In this document: one piece after another, positions 1 through 7,301 of the stretch | How positions within the stretch are numbered: position 1 is the first letter of the stretch | Layout: every line of letters begins with the position of its first letter | The notes under the pieces: model-generated | Seen by the model: only the letters and a program-made list of their open reading frames with translations | The model's database searches: none | Told to the model about the DNA's origin: nothing | Assembly: GCA_002369495.1 (NCBI GenBank) | Contig: DFFD01000052.1 | Span: forward strand, 1 to 9,230 | Direction: 5' to 3' | DNA length: 9,230 nucleotides | DNA from: Lachnospiraceae bacterium UBA3785 | GTDB taxonomy: Bacteria; Bacillota; Clostridia; Lachnospirales; Lachnospiraceae | Made by a program: the position numbers and the translations under genes

Positions 1-848
1 ACGTCGCTTCTCTCAAAGGTCAGGCTTGCCCTGACGGGCTTTCCGAGATATTTTCCGACGATCGAAGAAGTTGTGCCGCCGCAGACAATGTGCTTGCCCT
101 CTTTCGAGAAGAACAGGGACATCATGCGGTCGCAGTCATCCCGGTTGCGCGGCGGGCCGAACAGGATATTCATCGGCTCCCGTTTCCGCATTTTCACGAC
201 GCAGGCTGTCGCATCGTCTCCCGGGTGGTAGCCGTATTCCTTATCGCACTGGTCGACAAGCATGGTCGCAAGCGTTTTGGCCGTATAGCCGACCGCCACC
301 AGCGCCTGCATGAACTCTGCGATGTCTTCCCATTTCCATCCGAAATTGTAGGCAAGTCCGATCCCGGCATGCGGGCATCCGTCGCTCATCGCGATCATGC
401 AGTCGCCCTCCTGCAGGCTGATCACGGATTTCAGCACTTTCTTCCCGCCGATATTCAGTTCGGTCTTCGGATAGTCGTAGATCTCATCGCCCCTGATGAA
501 GATGACCGGCGGATTGTCATACTGGATGATCTCGACCGTCCGGTTTGCGATAACGTGTATGATGGTGAACGTGGAATACGCGACACCTCTCACAGAACAG
601 ATCGGCAGAGTTGCGGCGATCGTATCAACGCAGTCCTCCAGCGCCAGTCCTTCCGCCAGCATGGTGGAGATGATCTTCGAGGTCAGGGTGGATAAAATGC
701 TCGCTTTTACGCCGCTGCCAAGCCCGTCCGCAAGGACGATGACCTGGGAGTTCTCCCCCTGTTCCACAATATCCACGTGATCGCCGCACAGCTGCTCGCC
801 CTCATGGTTGATGCTTTTCCAACCGATCTCAGCGCACAAATTATTCAT
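1..848 (-). CDS. SpoIIE-family (PP2C-type) serine phosphatase, C-terminus cut by window edge
   Basis: Predicted cytoplasmic Mn/Mg-dependent protein serine/threonine phosphatase; 282 residues are visible and the 3' end lies outside the window. It begins MNNLCAEIGW. PP2C/SpoIIE metal-site motifs are in the expected order: GD at 22-23, ADGLGSG at 40-46, MSDGCPHAG at 154-162 and GDDAT at 210-214. After residue ~225 follows a tail (NILFGPPRNRDDCD, then a Gly/Thr/Ser-rich stretch) that is not part of the minimal catalytic fold. The ATG start overlaps the last 8 nt of the upstream hydrogenase gene (ATGAATAA), and an AAGGAG lies 10 nt upstream at 859-864 inside that gene, so translation is probably coupled. 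As the last visible gene of the operon it is the likely output of the sensor hydrogenase. Its substrate is unknown: no anti-sigma-antagonist or kinase gene is in view. The family call is firm; the signalling role is inferred from context. Confidence 0.9.
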   Translation of the reverse strand, partial: MNNLCAEIGWKSINHEGEQLCGDHVDIVEQGENSQVIVLADGLGSGVKASILSTLTSKIISTMLAEGLALEDCVDTIAATLPICSVRGVAYSTFTIIHVIANRTVEIIQYDNPPVIFIRGDEIYDYPKTELNIGGKKVLKSVISLQEGDCMIAMSDGCPHAGIGLAYNFGWKWEDIAEFMQALVAVGYTAKTLATMLVDQCDKEYGYHPGDDATACVVKMRKREPMNILFGPPRNRDDCDRMMSLFFSKEGKHIVCGGTTSSIVGKYLGKPVRASLTFERSD

Positions 849-2514
849 CCCTGATCGACTCCTTCAGCTTGGTAAGCGCAATCTTTGTCTCCGCGGCCGT
901 CTCTCCCAGGAGGGAAGCGATTTCCTGCACGATCCGCATCTGGCGATCCACCACATTGTCGGCGATCTCAACGGTCTGCCGGCAGATCTCTTCCTTACGT
1001 TCCTTCTGCGACTCCTGCTCGGTCACATCGCGGAAAATGCCGAGAATCGCGCGGAACTCCTTGTCGTAGACGATGGTCTTCTCCACATATTTTCCGTACT
1101 CGGCCAGGTACTCGCGCTTGCCGTAGATCGATCTCCCACCGGAGAGCACGCGCACGAAATCGGTCGGATCGAGGATGCGCACCGCCTGGTCGCTCAGGAT
1201 GTCGCTCGCACTTCGCAGATTGAAAATGCGGAGCGCCGCCGGATTGATCTGCTGTACTTCCAGCTTCTCGTTGAGGACGATGAGGCCGTTGGGGGAATTG
1301 CGCGAGATGGTGTCGGAGAAGTTCTCCGCCTTGTCCTTTAAGAACGGCAGGCACATGGAGATCTCCGCTTTGCCCTGCAGCACCGCGACCGCTTTCTCCC
1401 GGCAGGTATTGTAGCCGCAGGAGCCGCAGTTGAGTTCATCGGAGGGCTTCCGCTTGCCCATCTGCTGCAGCGTATTCTGAATCTCTTCCTCGCTCGGCAT
1501 ATAGGTATGGCGGTCGATCGCTTCAAACCGTTTTCCAAGCTCATGCTCTGCAGGCTGCGAAACTTCGAAATCCTTTTTGCCCGCATACCTGGAAACCGCC
1601 ATGTAGTCCCTGACCGGAGAACGGTGGAACTTCTCCATGACCGGGCCGCCGATGCAGCTGCCGGAACAGGAGGACATCTCGATAAAGCAGTGATGCAGGT
1701 TGCCGGCCTCGATATCCTTTAACGCGGCAATGCAGTTTTCGGTCCCGTCAACCGCCATGTACGCATAGTCCGGGTTGCTCATCTGCATGGTCTTTAAGAT
1801 GCCGCCGGCTGTCGGGAAGAATCTTGCGCGGCTGTTTTCATTTTCATCGCACTTTGCTTCCGGCTCGATGTGCGCTGCTTTGAACATCGCCGTCAGCTCG
1901 TCAAAGGTCAGCACGGCATCTACGATCCCTTCGTACTGCTGCGCCTCATCCTTTTTCGCGACGCAGGGGCCGATAAAGACCGTCTTTGCGTTCGGGATCC
2001 GTTTCTTTATGTCCATGCAGTGCGCCTGCATCGGGGAAAGAACGTCGGCGAGATACGGCAGAAGATGCGGAAAATACTTCTGGATCAGCAGGTTGACCGA
2101 ATGACAGCAGGACGTGATGATAATGTCCTTCGACGCTTCGCTGACCATGCGGTCGTACTCTCTCTTGACGATCGTCGCGCCGACCGCGGTCTCCTCCGCA
2201 TCGTAAAATCCGAGCTTCTTCAGCGCAGCCCGCATGGATTCGATCCCCACACCTTCATAGTTGGCGATGAAAGAAGGCGCCAGGCTGACCACGACCGGGT
2301 CCCCGCTCTGCAGCAGGACCTTCACTTTCTCCGTCTCCTCGACGATCTGCTTGGCGTTTTGCGGACATACGACGAAACACTGGCCGCACATGATGCATTC
2401 GTTCGCAATGATGTAAGCCTGGTTTCCGGAAAAACGGATCGCCTTGACGGGGCAGTGACGAATGCATTTGTAACAGTTCTTACAGTTTGATTTTTTCAGC
2501 GTCAGACATTCCAT
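841..2514 (-). CDS. PAS-domain [FeFe]-hydrogenase-like protein, putative H2/redox sensor (HydS-type)
   Basis: Cytoplasmic multi-cluster iron-sulfur protein of 557 residues. Order of parts: a 2x[4Fe-4S] ferredoxin domain (C11, C14, C17, C21; C40, C43, C46, C50); an [FeFe]-hydrogenase large-subunit domain, ~70-310; a further four-Cys iron-sulfur motif C363-x2-C366-x4-C371-x16-C388; a PAS domain, ~403-498, ending FRDVTEQ; and a helical tail, ~499-557. H-cluster motifs are recognisable: TSCCHSV at 134-140, GPCVAKK at 182-188, and EMSSCSGSCIGG at 279-290. All five expected Cys (136, 137, 184, 283, 287) remain, but the two Met next to the active site in catalytic enzymes are replaced (G182, S281). 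There is no small-subunit region or long accessory-cluster N-terminus as in bulk H2-producing enzymes. With the downstream phosphatase this matches sensory [FeFe] hydrogenases (group C3-like). ATG start; AGGGGG lies about 9 nt upstream, and the preceding gene stops 6 nt before. A sensor role is inferred; low-rate catalysis is possible. Confidence 0.9.
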   Translation of the reverse strand: MECLTLKKSNCKNCYKCIRHCPVKAIRFSGNQAYIIANECIMCGQCFVVCPQNAKQIVEETEKVKVLLQSGDPVVVSLAPSFIANYEGVGIESMRAALKKLGFYDAEETAVGATIVKREYDRMVSEASKDIIITSCCHSVNLLIQKYFPHLLPYLADVLSPMQAHCMDIKKRIPNAKTVFIGPCVAKKDEAQQYEGIVDAVLTFDELTAMFKAAHIEPEAKCDENENSRARFFPTAGGILKTMQMSNPDYAYMAVDGTENCIAALKDIEAGNLHHCFIEMSSCSGSCIGGPVMEKFHRSPVRDYMAVSRYAGKKDFEVSQPAEHELGKRFEAIDRHTYMPSEEEIQNTLQQMGKRKPSDELNCGSCGYNTCREKAVAVLQGKAEISMCLPFLKDKAENFSDTISRNSPNGLIVLNEKLEVQQINPAALRIFNLRSASDILSDQAVRILDPTDFVRVLSGGRSIYGKREYLAEYGKYVEKTIVYDKEFRAILGIFRDVTEQESQKERKEEICRQTVEIADNVVDRQMRIVQEIASLLGETAAETKIALTKLKESIRDE

Positions 2515-2520
2515 TCCGTA

Positions 2521-2778
2521 TTACCCCCTGTTCAGTTTTGCCAGCACTTTATCCCGGAAGAACTCATCAAAGCCTTCCGGCGTGATGCCGGTGTACACAT
2601 CGTCATCGACCGTGATCGTGACGCCGACACGGTTGCAGCGGCCGGTGCAGAAGCTGCCGGTCAGCGCGATCTGATCTTCCAGATGATTCTTTTCAACCGC
2701 TTCCTGAAACAGCGCGACAATTCTTTCGGCCCCTTTTAAATGACAGGCGGAACCGATGCATATCGAAATAATGATCAT
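2521..2778 (-). CDS. Small thioredoxin-fold [2Fe-2S] ferredoxin (NuoE/HydC C-terminal-like)
   Basis: An 85-residue soluble protein beginning MIIISICIGSACHLKGAER. Four cysteines in the thioredoxin-like [2Fe-2S] arrangement, C7-x4-C12 and C44-x3-C48, are expected to hold one [2Fe-2S] cluster. The length corresponds to only the C-terminal iron-sulfur half of NuoE-type subunits, so it is a stand-alone domain. It is first in the operon: the next gene, the sensor-type hydrogenase, starts 6 nt after its stop. An AAGGAG at 2788-2793 (plus-strand numbering) sits 9 nt before the ATG. It probably delivers electrons to, or takes them from, the hydrogenase-like protein. That partnership is inferred from gene order; the fold and cluster type are read from the Cys pattern. 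Confidence 0.85.
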   Translation of the reverse strand: MIIISICIGSACHLKGAERIVALFQEAVEKNHLEDQIALTGSFCTGRCNRVGVTITVDDDVYTGITPEGFDEFFRDKVLAKLNRG

Positions 2779-2822
2779 AATGAGGCACTCCTTATCCTTG
2801 AGCTGGTAATCCCGTCGGAACC

Positions 2823-2831
2823 ATCATACCA
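2823..2831 (-). promoter_or_regulatory. Candidate extended -10 promoter of the ferredoxin-hydrogenase-phosphatase operon
   Basis: On the minus strand the sequence reads TGGTATGAT, an extended -10 element (TGn plus TATGAT). It is about 45 nt upstream of the ferredoxin ATG, giving a leader of roughly 38 nt containing the AAGGAG. No convincing -35 box is seen at 16-18 nt spacing. It is the best sigma-A candidate in the gap between the two divergent transcription units. Confidence 0.45.
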
Positions 2832-2889
2832 TAGATTCCAGGCAAAATCCAGAAAGCGCTCATGCTTTGCGGGATAAGAAAAAATAAAC

Positions 2890-2918
2890 TTTTCCTGCTA
2901 CTATATCTGTAGTATAAT
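2890..2918 (+). promoter_or_regulatory. Candidate sigma-A promoter of the CAP surface protein gene
   Basis: A perfect -10, TATAAT, lies at 2913-2918 with a weak -35-like TTTTCC at 2890-2895, 17 nt apart. The element lies in a locally AT-rich stretch and leaves a leader of about 38 nt before the TTG start. A 5-bp inverted repeat (TACTA at 2899-2903, TAGTA at 2910-2914) runs from the spacer into the first bases of the -10, a possible but unproven operator. Confidence 0.6.
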
Positions 2919-2963
2919 ATGATTGTTTCAGGCTGATCCGGCAAATGAAAGGACAGGCGCATT

Positions 2964-5900
2964 TTGAAAAAGAAAAGCTTGGTTTACGGTGTAGCGGCGA
3001 CAGTCTCGATTCCTCTTGCAGTGGGAATCACGGTTCAGGGGTCCGCGAATCACGTTTATGCGGACGAGCTGCAGGACGAAGGGCAGAGCGAAGCCTCCAC
3101 CCAGACAATTGAGGAGGCGGAGGAGCAGTATGTGAATGCACGGGATGCCGCGAACGCAGCAAGGCAGGACGCGGAAACGACCCGGCAGGAAGCAGACGAG
3201 GCGGAGCAGAGGCGGAAGGAAGCCGAAGCGGCGGAGGAGAGCGCAGAGGCCTCTCTTGCGGAGGCAGACCAGGCTCTCTCCGGGGCTCTTGATGATAAAA
3301 AGCAGGAAGCCGCCGATGCCGCCGGCGAGGCAGCGCGCGCGGAAGCAGAGGCCGTGAAGCAGGCGGAGGATGCCGCGAAAGCCCTCGAGGAGGCTCAGCA
3401 GGAAGCGGCGGCCGCGGATCAGAGAGCGGCGGACGCGGAGCAGAAACTGGCCGATGTGAGAGAATCGGCCGGGGAGAAAGGAACCGCGGAGGCGCTCGCG
3501 CAGGCGGAAGCCGAGGAGCAGGCGCGGAAGGATGCTGTCGATGAGGCCCGCGCCGCTGCCGAAGCGAGCGGGAACGCTGCGGATGAGGCGCGGTCGGCTG
3601 CCGGAAATGCCGCCGCGAATCTTGAAAACGCGAAGGCGGACAGGGACGCTGCCGCCGCGGAGAAAGGGCAGGCGGATCAGACCCTTGCGGATGCGGCTAA
3701 GGCTGTGCAGGACGCGCAGGATGAATACGACGCGGCGGTCGCTGCCCAGACGGATGAGGCGATCCGGCAGACAGAGGAGTACAAGGCTCTTCAGGAAGCC
3801 GAGAAGGCTCTTCAGGATGCCCGGGATGCGGAGAGCGCGGCGCAGAGTGCGGCCGACGCTGCGGCAGGCGACGTCGACGCACGTGAGAACGATGTGAAGG
3901 CGGCAGAAGGGGAGCTCACGGAAAAGCAGGCAGAGCTCTCGGCGGCTCAGGCTGAGGAGGACGCTGCCGCGGAGGCTGAGAAGACGGCGGCAGAGCAGCT
4001 GGAGGCGGCCGTGAAGGATACGGAGGACAAACAACAGGTTCTCGCGGAGGCGGAGAGCGCTCTTGCGGCGGCCGGCGAAGCGAAGAACAGCGCCGATGCT
4101 GCCGCAGCCGATGCCCAGGCAGCGCTTGATACGGCCGGCGCTCAGAAGAGCGACGCCGACCGGGCTGTCACGGACGCGGAGAGCGAAGCCGAAGCAAAGG
4201 CCGACGCGGTCGACGAAGCCCGCGCTCTTGAAGAGACAATGAAGGACGCCCTGGACGATGCCGGGGATGCCGCCCGGGAGGCGGAGGACCGGAAGGCTGC
4301 CGCCGAAAATGACGTGACGGCCGCCGCCGCCGCGGTCTCAGAGGCCTCGCAGGCGAGAGAGAACGCAGCCGGGAAGCTTCAGGATGAGAAAGAACTTCTT
4401 AAAACCGCTGAGGAGACGGCGGATGAGAAGGCGAACGCTTACCGCGACGCGGACACCGCCGCAAAGGCCGCCCGGGAGAACGCGGAGGCGAAGAAAACGG
4501 CTGCAGCGGCCGCTAAGGAGCAGATCGCAAAGGGAACCTACGGGTTCTTCGAGACGGTGGGCGCTGATGGGGCGCTTCAGGCTCTTAATACGGAGCACGA
4601 GAAGAACCTGATCCAGCCTGGAGAGGCGAAGGATTCGACCTCTCTTGACAATATGCGCGAAGCCTTCAAATGGCTGCATACGTTCAATGAACTTCGGAAA
4701 GGCCTTGGGCTTTCCGAGCTTAAGGTATCGGATACGCTGACGGCGATGGCGCAGTTTGATGCGGATTATTCGGACACGGTGATTGCGCATGCGAAGGTTT
4801 TCAATGTCGGCGAGAATGTCGCCTGGAATTACGGTTCGGATCCTTTCCTTCAGTGGTATTACGAGGAGAAGGGCGTCTATGACCGCCTGAACGGAAATGC
4901 CGGGGATGCCGGCTATCTGCTCAGCGGGCTGGAGGACAGCTGCCTGGCTTCCTACAATAAGGGATACAATTCCGAGGACACGGTCACAGGCCACTATGAA
5001 AATGTGATCAAAACCTCCTATGATTATACCGGCATGGCCGTCTGCACGCGCGGAACGATGAACAGATGGCTGACGCAGGCGCATACATTTTCCGGCAGAG
5101 CTGCGGCCGGCGATTACAGCGCCGATCTTGACACCTACGAGAAGCGGTTCAATGACTACTATGATCCGCTTCTTGACGCAGAGAGCGAGGCGGACGCGGC
5201 AGAGGAAGCCGCCGCGCAGGCGGAGCAGGCCGCGGAGGCCGCGAAAGCCGCAAGCGAGGCAGCAGCGAAGGCGGCTGCCGATCAGGCGCAGGCTGTCAAG
5301 GCCGCACAGGATGCGCTGGACGATGCGGAGGCAGCGCTGAAAGCAGCGGAAGGCGTGCTCGCAGAGAAGAAAAACGCCCGCGATCAGGCGGCGCTGGCAT
5401 CCGAGGAGGCTGCTGCCGTGGAAAAAGCGGCCGATGAAGCGTATCAGGCCGCGGTCAGGGCGAGAGAGGCGGCAGAGCAGGATCTTGAAAACGCAAGAGC
5501 CGCCCTCACCGCTGCCGAAGCAGAAGCCGCGGAAGCGGAGGAAAAGCTCGCGGACGCACAGCGCTCGCTCGCCGAAAAGCAGGCGGAGCAGCAGAAAGCG
5601 GGCGAAGCCCTGACAGCCGCGGAGGAAGCGAAGGCGGCTGCCGAACGCTCCCTCAGGGAATCCGAAAAGCAGCTGGATGACGCCCGCGGAAAGCACGATG
5701 AGGCGGCCGCGAAGCTCAAAGCGGCTGCGGACAGCACGGCGGGGAAACAGGCTGCCGTCGATAAAGCCCAGGCAGGCCTTGAAGCGGCAGAAAAGGCTCT
5801 CGCCGACGCGAAGAAAGCCTCCGAACAGGCGGATCAGGATCTTAAGGACGCGAAGGAGACCGTGAAGAAAGCGGAAACGGCAAGAGATGACGCGGACGCT

Positions 5901-7172
5901 GCCGTCAAAGCTCTCCTTGATACGGAGCACATCAGGGAACTTGAGGAGAAGCTTAAGGCAGCGAAAGCAGCCGAAACCGCGGCGGAAAATGCCGCCGGGG
6001 AGGCGCAGAAGAAGCTGGCGGATGCGGAAGAAGCCGAGAGGGACGCGCAGGCCGCGAAGGATGCTGCAGATGCCGCCCTCGCGAAAGCTGAAGAGGAGGC
6101 GTCAGCGGACGTCCGGGCTTTGGCGGCAGCTGAAGAGGCCCATGAGGCGGCGAAAGCCGATACCGAAGAAGTACGGAACGCGGTAAAGAAGGTCGCCGAC
6201 GCGGAAAAAGCCCTTCAGGAGGCGGAGAGCGATGCGGAAGCGGCGAAGGCAGCTCTCGCAGAAGCAGAAGCTGCAGCGGAGGAGGCCGCGTATGCGAAGG
6301 CGGCCGCAGAGAAGGCCCGCGAGGCGGCTGATCAGGAATATGCGGGCATCAGGGATGTCACGGCGGAAGACCTGAAGGAAGCTCAGGATCTCACGGTCTC
6401 CCCGTACGAGGATTTTGCTGAGCAGATCGAAGACTTCCGGGAGGCTGATAAGAAGCTGAGCGAGGCCGCGGCAGCGGCCGGCGCGGCGCAGGACGAGGCG
6501 GATACGGCGGCTGAGAGGCTTGCGAAGGCCGAGGCGGCGCTGAAGCAGGCGGAAGCGGATCTTATTGCCGCGAAGCTGAACGCCCAGATGAAGCTGGCAT
6601 TTCTCTACGGAGAGAATTCAAAGGTCAGAAAAGGCGGGCAGAAGAACCTGTCGTTCGGCGTAAACGGAAGTCTTCCGCTGTTCCGCCGGCTGATCGTGGA
6701 CGGTGAGACGGTCGCCGTGGCCGATTACGACGCGGTGCAGGGCTCAACGCTGTTCGACGTCACGCCGGAATACCTGGACAGTCTTAAGACGGGGGTGCAC
6801 GAGCTCACGGTCTCCTACGAGTATGGGGACATCTCGACGACCTTTGAGCTTCTCGAGGCGGAAAAACCGGCGGAAGAGCCGGGATCGCCGTCGGAGATCC
6901 CGTCCGTGAGTCCGACACCGGCAGCGCCGTCGGATGTTCCGTCTGTGAGCCCGGCTCCGGACCTGCCGTCGGCGGTTCCGTCCGTGAGCCCGGCAGCTGC
7001 CGTGCCGGCAGCCGGTCCGGCTGTCAGCCCAGCGTCTGCCCTGCCGGGCACCAGGACGGCCGAGGTACCTCAGACCGGGGATATGTCCGCGTCGGGCGGC
7101 TGGCTGGGGCTCATTGCCGGGATGTCGGCGCTCCTCGGCGGCCTGTTCCGCAGAAAGAAGGATGAAGAGTAA
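2964..7172 (+). CDS. Giant sortase-anchored CAP-domain surface protein with two long coiled coils
   Basis: Secreted, wall-attached protein of 1402 residues. Signal peptide 1-33 (MKKKS..., hydrophobic core, likely cleavage VYA|DE). Residues ~36-524 are an Ala/Glu/Asp/Lys/Gln-rich helical coiled coil without proline. A globular CAP/SCP (PR-1 fold) domain spans ~525-738, with likely site residues H609 (IAHAK), E617 (GENVAW), and H677/E679 (TGHYENV). A second coiled coil covers ~740-1205, with one proline at 1147. An Ig-like module (~1210-1297; FGVNG, VDGETV, TGVHELTVSY) resembles a module common in clostridial surface proteins. Four 13-residue Pro/Ser repeats (1309-1360) precede the sorting signal VPQTGD (1368-1373), a membrane helix and an RRKKDEE tail. 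The start is TTG: an AAAGGA at 2948-2953 is 10 nt away, and no nearby in-frame ATG keeps the signal peptide. It has its own promoter and terminator, so it is monocistronic. A role as adhesin or host-interaction fibril is inferred; the CAP ligand or activity is unknown. Confidence 0.9.
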   Translation: MKKKSLVYGVAATVSIPLAVGITVQGSANHVYADELQDEGQSEASTQTIEEAEEQYVNARDAANAARQDAETTRQEADEAEQRRKEAEAAEESAEASLAEADQALSGALDDKKQEAADAAGEAARAEAEAVKQAEDAAKALEEAQQEAAAADQRAADAEQKLADVRESAGEKGTAEALAQAEAEEQARKDAVDEARAAAEASGNAADEARSAAGNAAANLENAKADRDAAAAEKGQADQTLADAAKAVQDAQDEYDAAVAAQTDEAIRQTEEYKALQEAEKALQDARDAESAAQSAADAAAGDVDARENDVKAAEGELTEKQAELSAAQAEEDAAAEAEKTAAEQLEAAVKDTEDKQQVLAEAESALAAAGEAKNSADAAAADAQAALDTAGAQKSDADRAVTDAESEAEAKADAVDEARALEETMKDALDDAGDAAREAEDRKAAAENDVTAAAAAVSEASQARENAAGKLQDEKELLKTAEETADEKANAYRDADTAAKAARENAEAKKTAAAAAKEQIAKGTYGFFETVGADGALQALNTEHEKNLIQPGEAKDSTSLDNMREAFKWLHTFNELRKGLGLSELKVSDTLTAMAQFDADYSDTVIAHAKVFNVGENVAWNYGSDPFLQWYYEEKGVYDRLNGNAGDAGYLLSGLEDSCLASYNKGYNSEDTVTGHYENVIKTSYDYTGMAVCTRGTMNRWLTQAHTFSGRAAAGDYSADLDTYEKRFNDYYDPLLDAESEADAAEEAAAQAEQAAEAAKAASEAAAKAAADQAQAVKAAQDALDDAEAALKAAEGVLAEKKNARDQAALASEEAAAVEKAADEAYQAAVRAREAAEQDLENARAALTAAEAEAAEAEEKLADAQRSLAEKQAEQQKAGEALTAAEEAKAAAERSLRESEKQLDDARGKHDEAAAKLKAAADSTAGKQAAVDKAQAGLEAAEKALADAKKASEQADQDLKDAKETVKKAETARDDADAAVKALLDTEHIRELEEKLKAAKAAETAAENAAGEAQKKLADAEEAERDAQAAKDAADAALAKAEEEASADVRALAAAEEAHEAAKADTEEVRNAVKKVADAEKALQEAESDAEAAKAALAEAEAAAEEAAYAKAAAEKAREAADQEYAGIRDVTAEDLKEAQDLTVSPYEDFAEQIEDFREADKKLSEAAAAAGAAQDEADTAAERLAKAEAALKQAEADLIAAKLNAQMKLAFLYGENSKVRKGGQKNLSFGVNGSLPLFRRLIVDGETVAVADYDAVQGSTLFDVTPEYLDSLKTGVHELTVSYEYGDISTTFELLEAEKPAEEPGSPSEIPSVSPTPAAPSDVPSVSPAPDLPSAVPSVSPAAAVPAAGPAVSPASALPGTRTAEVPQTGDMSASGGWLGLIAGMSALLGGLFRRKKDEE
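6888..7043 (+). repeat. Four tandem 39-bp repeats coding a Pro/Ser-rich wall spacer
   Basis: Four in-frame 13-codon units read PSEIPSVSPTPAA, PSDVPSVSPAPDL, PSAVPSVSPAAAV and PAAGPAVSPASAL. The first three share the core PSVSP; the fourth is more diverged. The nucleotide units are similar (ccgtcgg..., gtgagyccg) with mainly substitutions between them. Such Pro-rich segments normally span the cell wall next to a sortase signal, and copy number can vary by slippage or recombination. Confidence 0.8.
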
Positions 7173-7178
7173 AATAAG

Positions 7179-7211
7179 AAGGGACTCTGCTCTCAGGCGG
7201 AGTCCTTTTTT
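7179..7211 (+). terminator. Rho-independent terminator of the CAP surface protein gene
   Basis: Seven nucleotides after the TAA stop region, GGACTCTGC (7182-7190) pairs with GCGGAGTCC (7197-7205) around a 6-nt loop TCTCAG, with one G-T wobble in the stem. T6 follows at 7206-7211. The stem can extend by AAG against TTT. It is well placed to end the surface protein transcript before the aldo-keto reductase promoter. Confidence 0.9.
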
Positions 7212-7219
7212 ATGAGGGG

Positions 7220-7248
7220 TTCTGAACAGCACCCGGATATGTTATAAT
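7220..7248 (+). promoter_or_regulatory. Sigma-A promoter of the aldo-keto reductase gene
   Basis: An extended -10, TGTTATAAT (7240-7248, TATAAT at 7243-7248), has a weak -35-like TTCTGA at 7220-7225, 17 nt upstream. It starts just after the preceding terminator, so the reductase has its own transcript with a leader of about 47 nt. Confidence 0.7.
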
Positions 7249-7270
7249 AGGTGCGGAGAATGAACACATC

Positions 7271-7284
7271 TGCCGAAAACGGCA
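7271..7284 (+). promoter_or_regulatory. Short perfect hairpin in the aldo-keto reductase leader
   Basis: TGCCG-AAAA-CGGCA forms a 5-bp stem with a 4-nt A loop, ending 4 nt before the AAGGAGG ribosome binding site (7289-7295). It could be a 5' mRNA structure or a small operator half-site pair downstream of the promoter. It has no T run, so it is not a terminator. Confidence 0.4.
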
Positions 7285-7301
7285 CCTGAAGGAGGTATAC
7301 A

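Noticed and set aside
90..695. Plus-strand open frames in the first 850 bases and across 1870-2490.
   Set aside because: They are shadows of the minus-strand phosphatase and hydrogenase genes, which carry clear catalytic and Cys motifs.
2945..3113. An ATG at 2945 as the start of the surface protein or of a small leader gene.
   Set aside because: It is out of frame with the signal peptide (19 nt from the TTG), lacks a proper binding site at the right distance, and its frame soon reaches a stop with no recognisable product.
4338..5930. A 530-codon open frame on the minus strand opposite the CAP surface protein gene (also 2928-4034 minus, 368 codons).
   Set aside because: The products are Arg/Leu/Cys-rich low-complexity translations of the antisense of Ala/Glu/Asp-rich codons, without domains, and the plus-strand frame has a full signal peptide, CAP domain and sortase anchor.
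3100..6560. Possible DNA-level tandem repeat or CRISPR-like array in the gcggcg/gaggcg-rich region.
   Set aside because: No regular unit or spacer spacing; the repetitiveness comes from Ala/Glu/Lys codon usage in the coiled coils.
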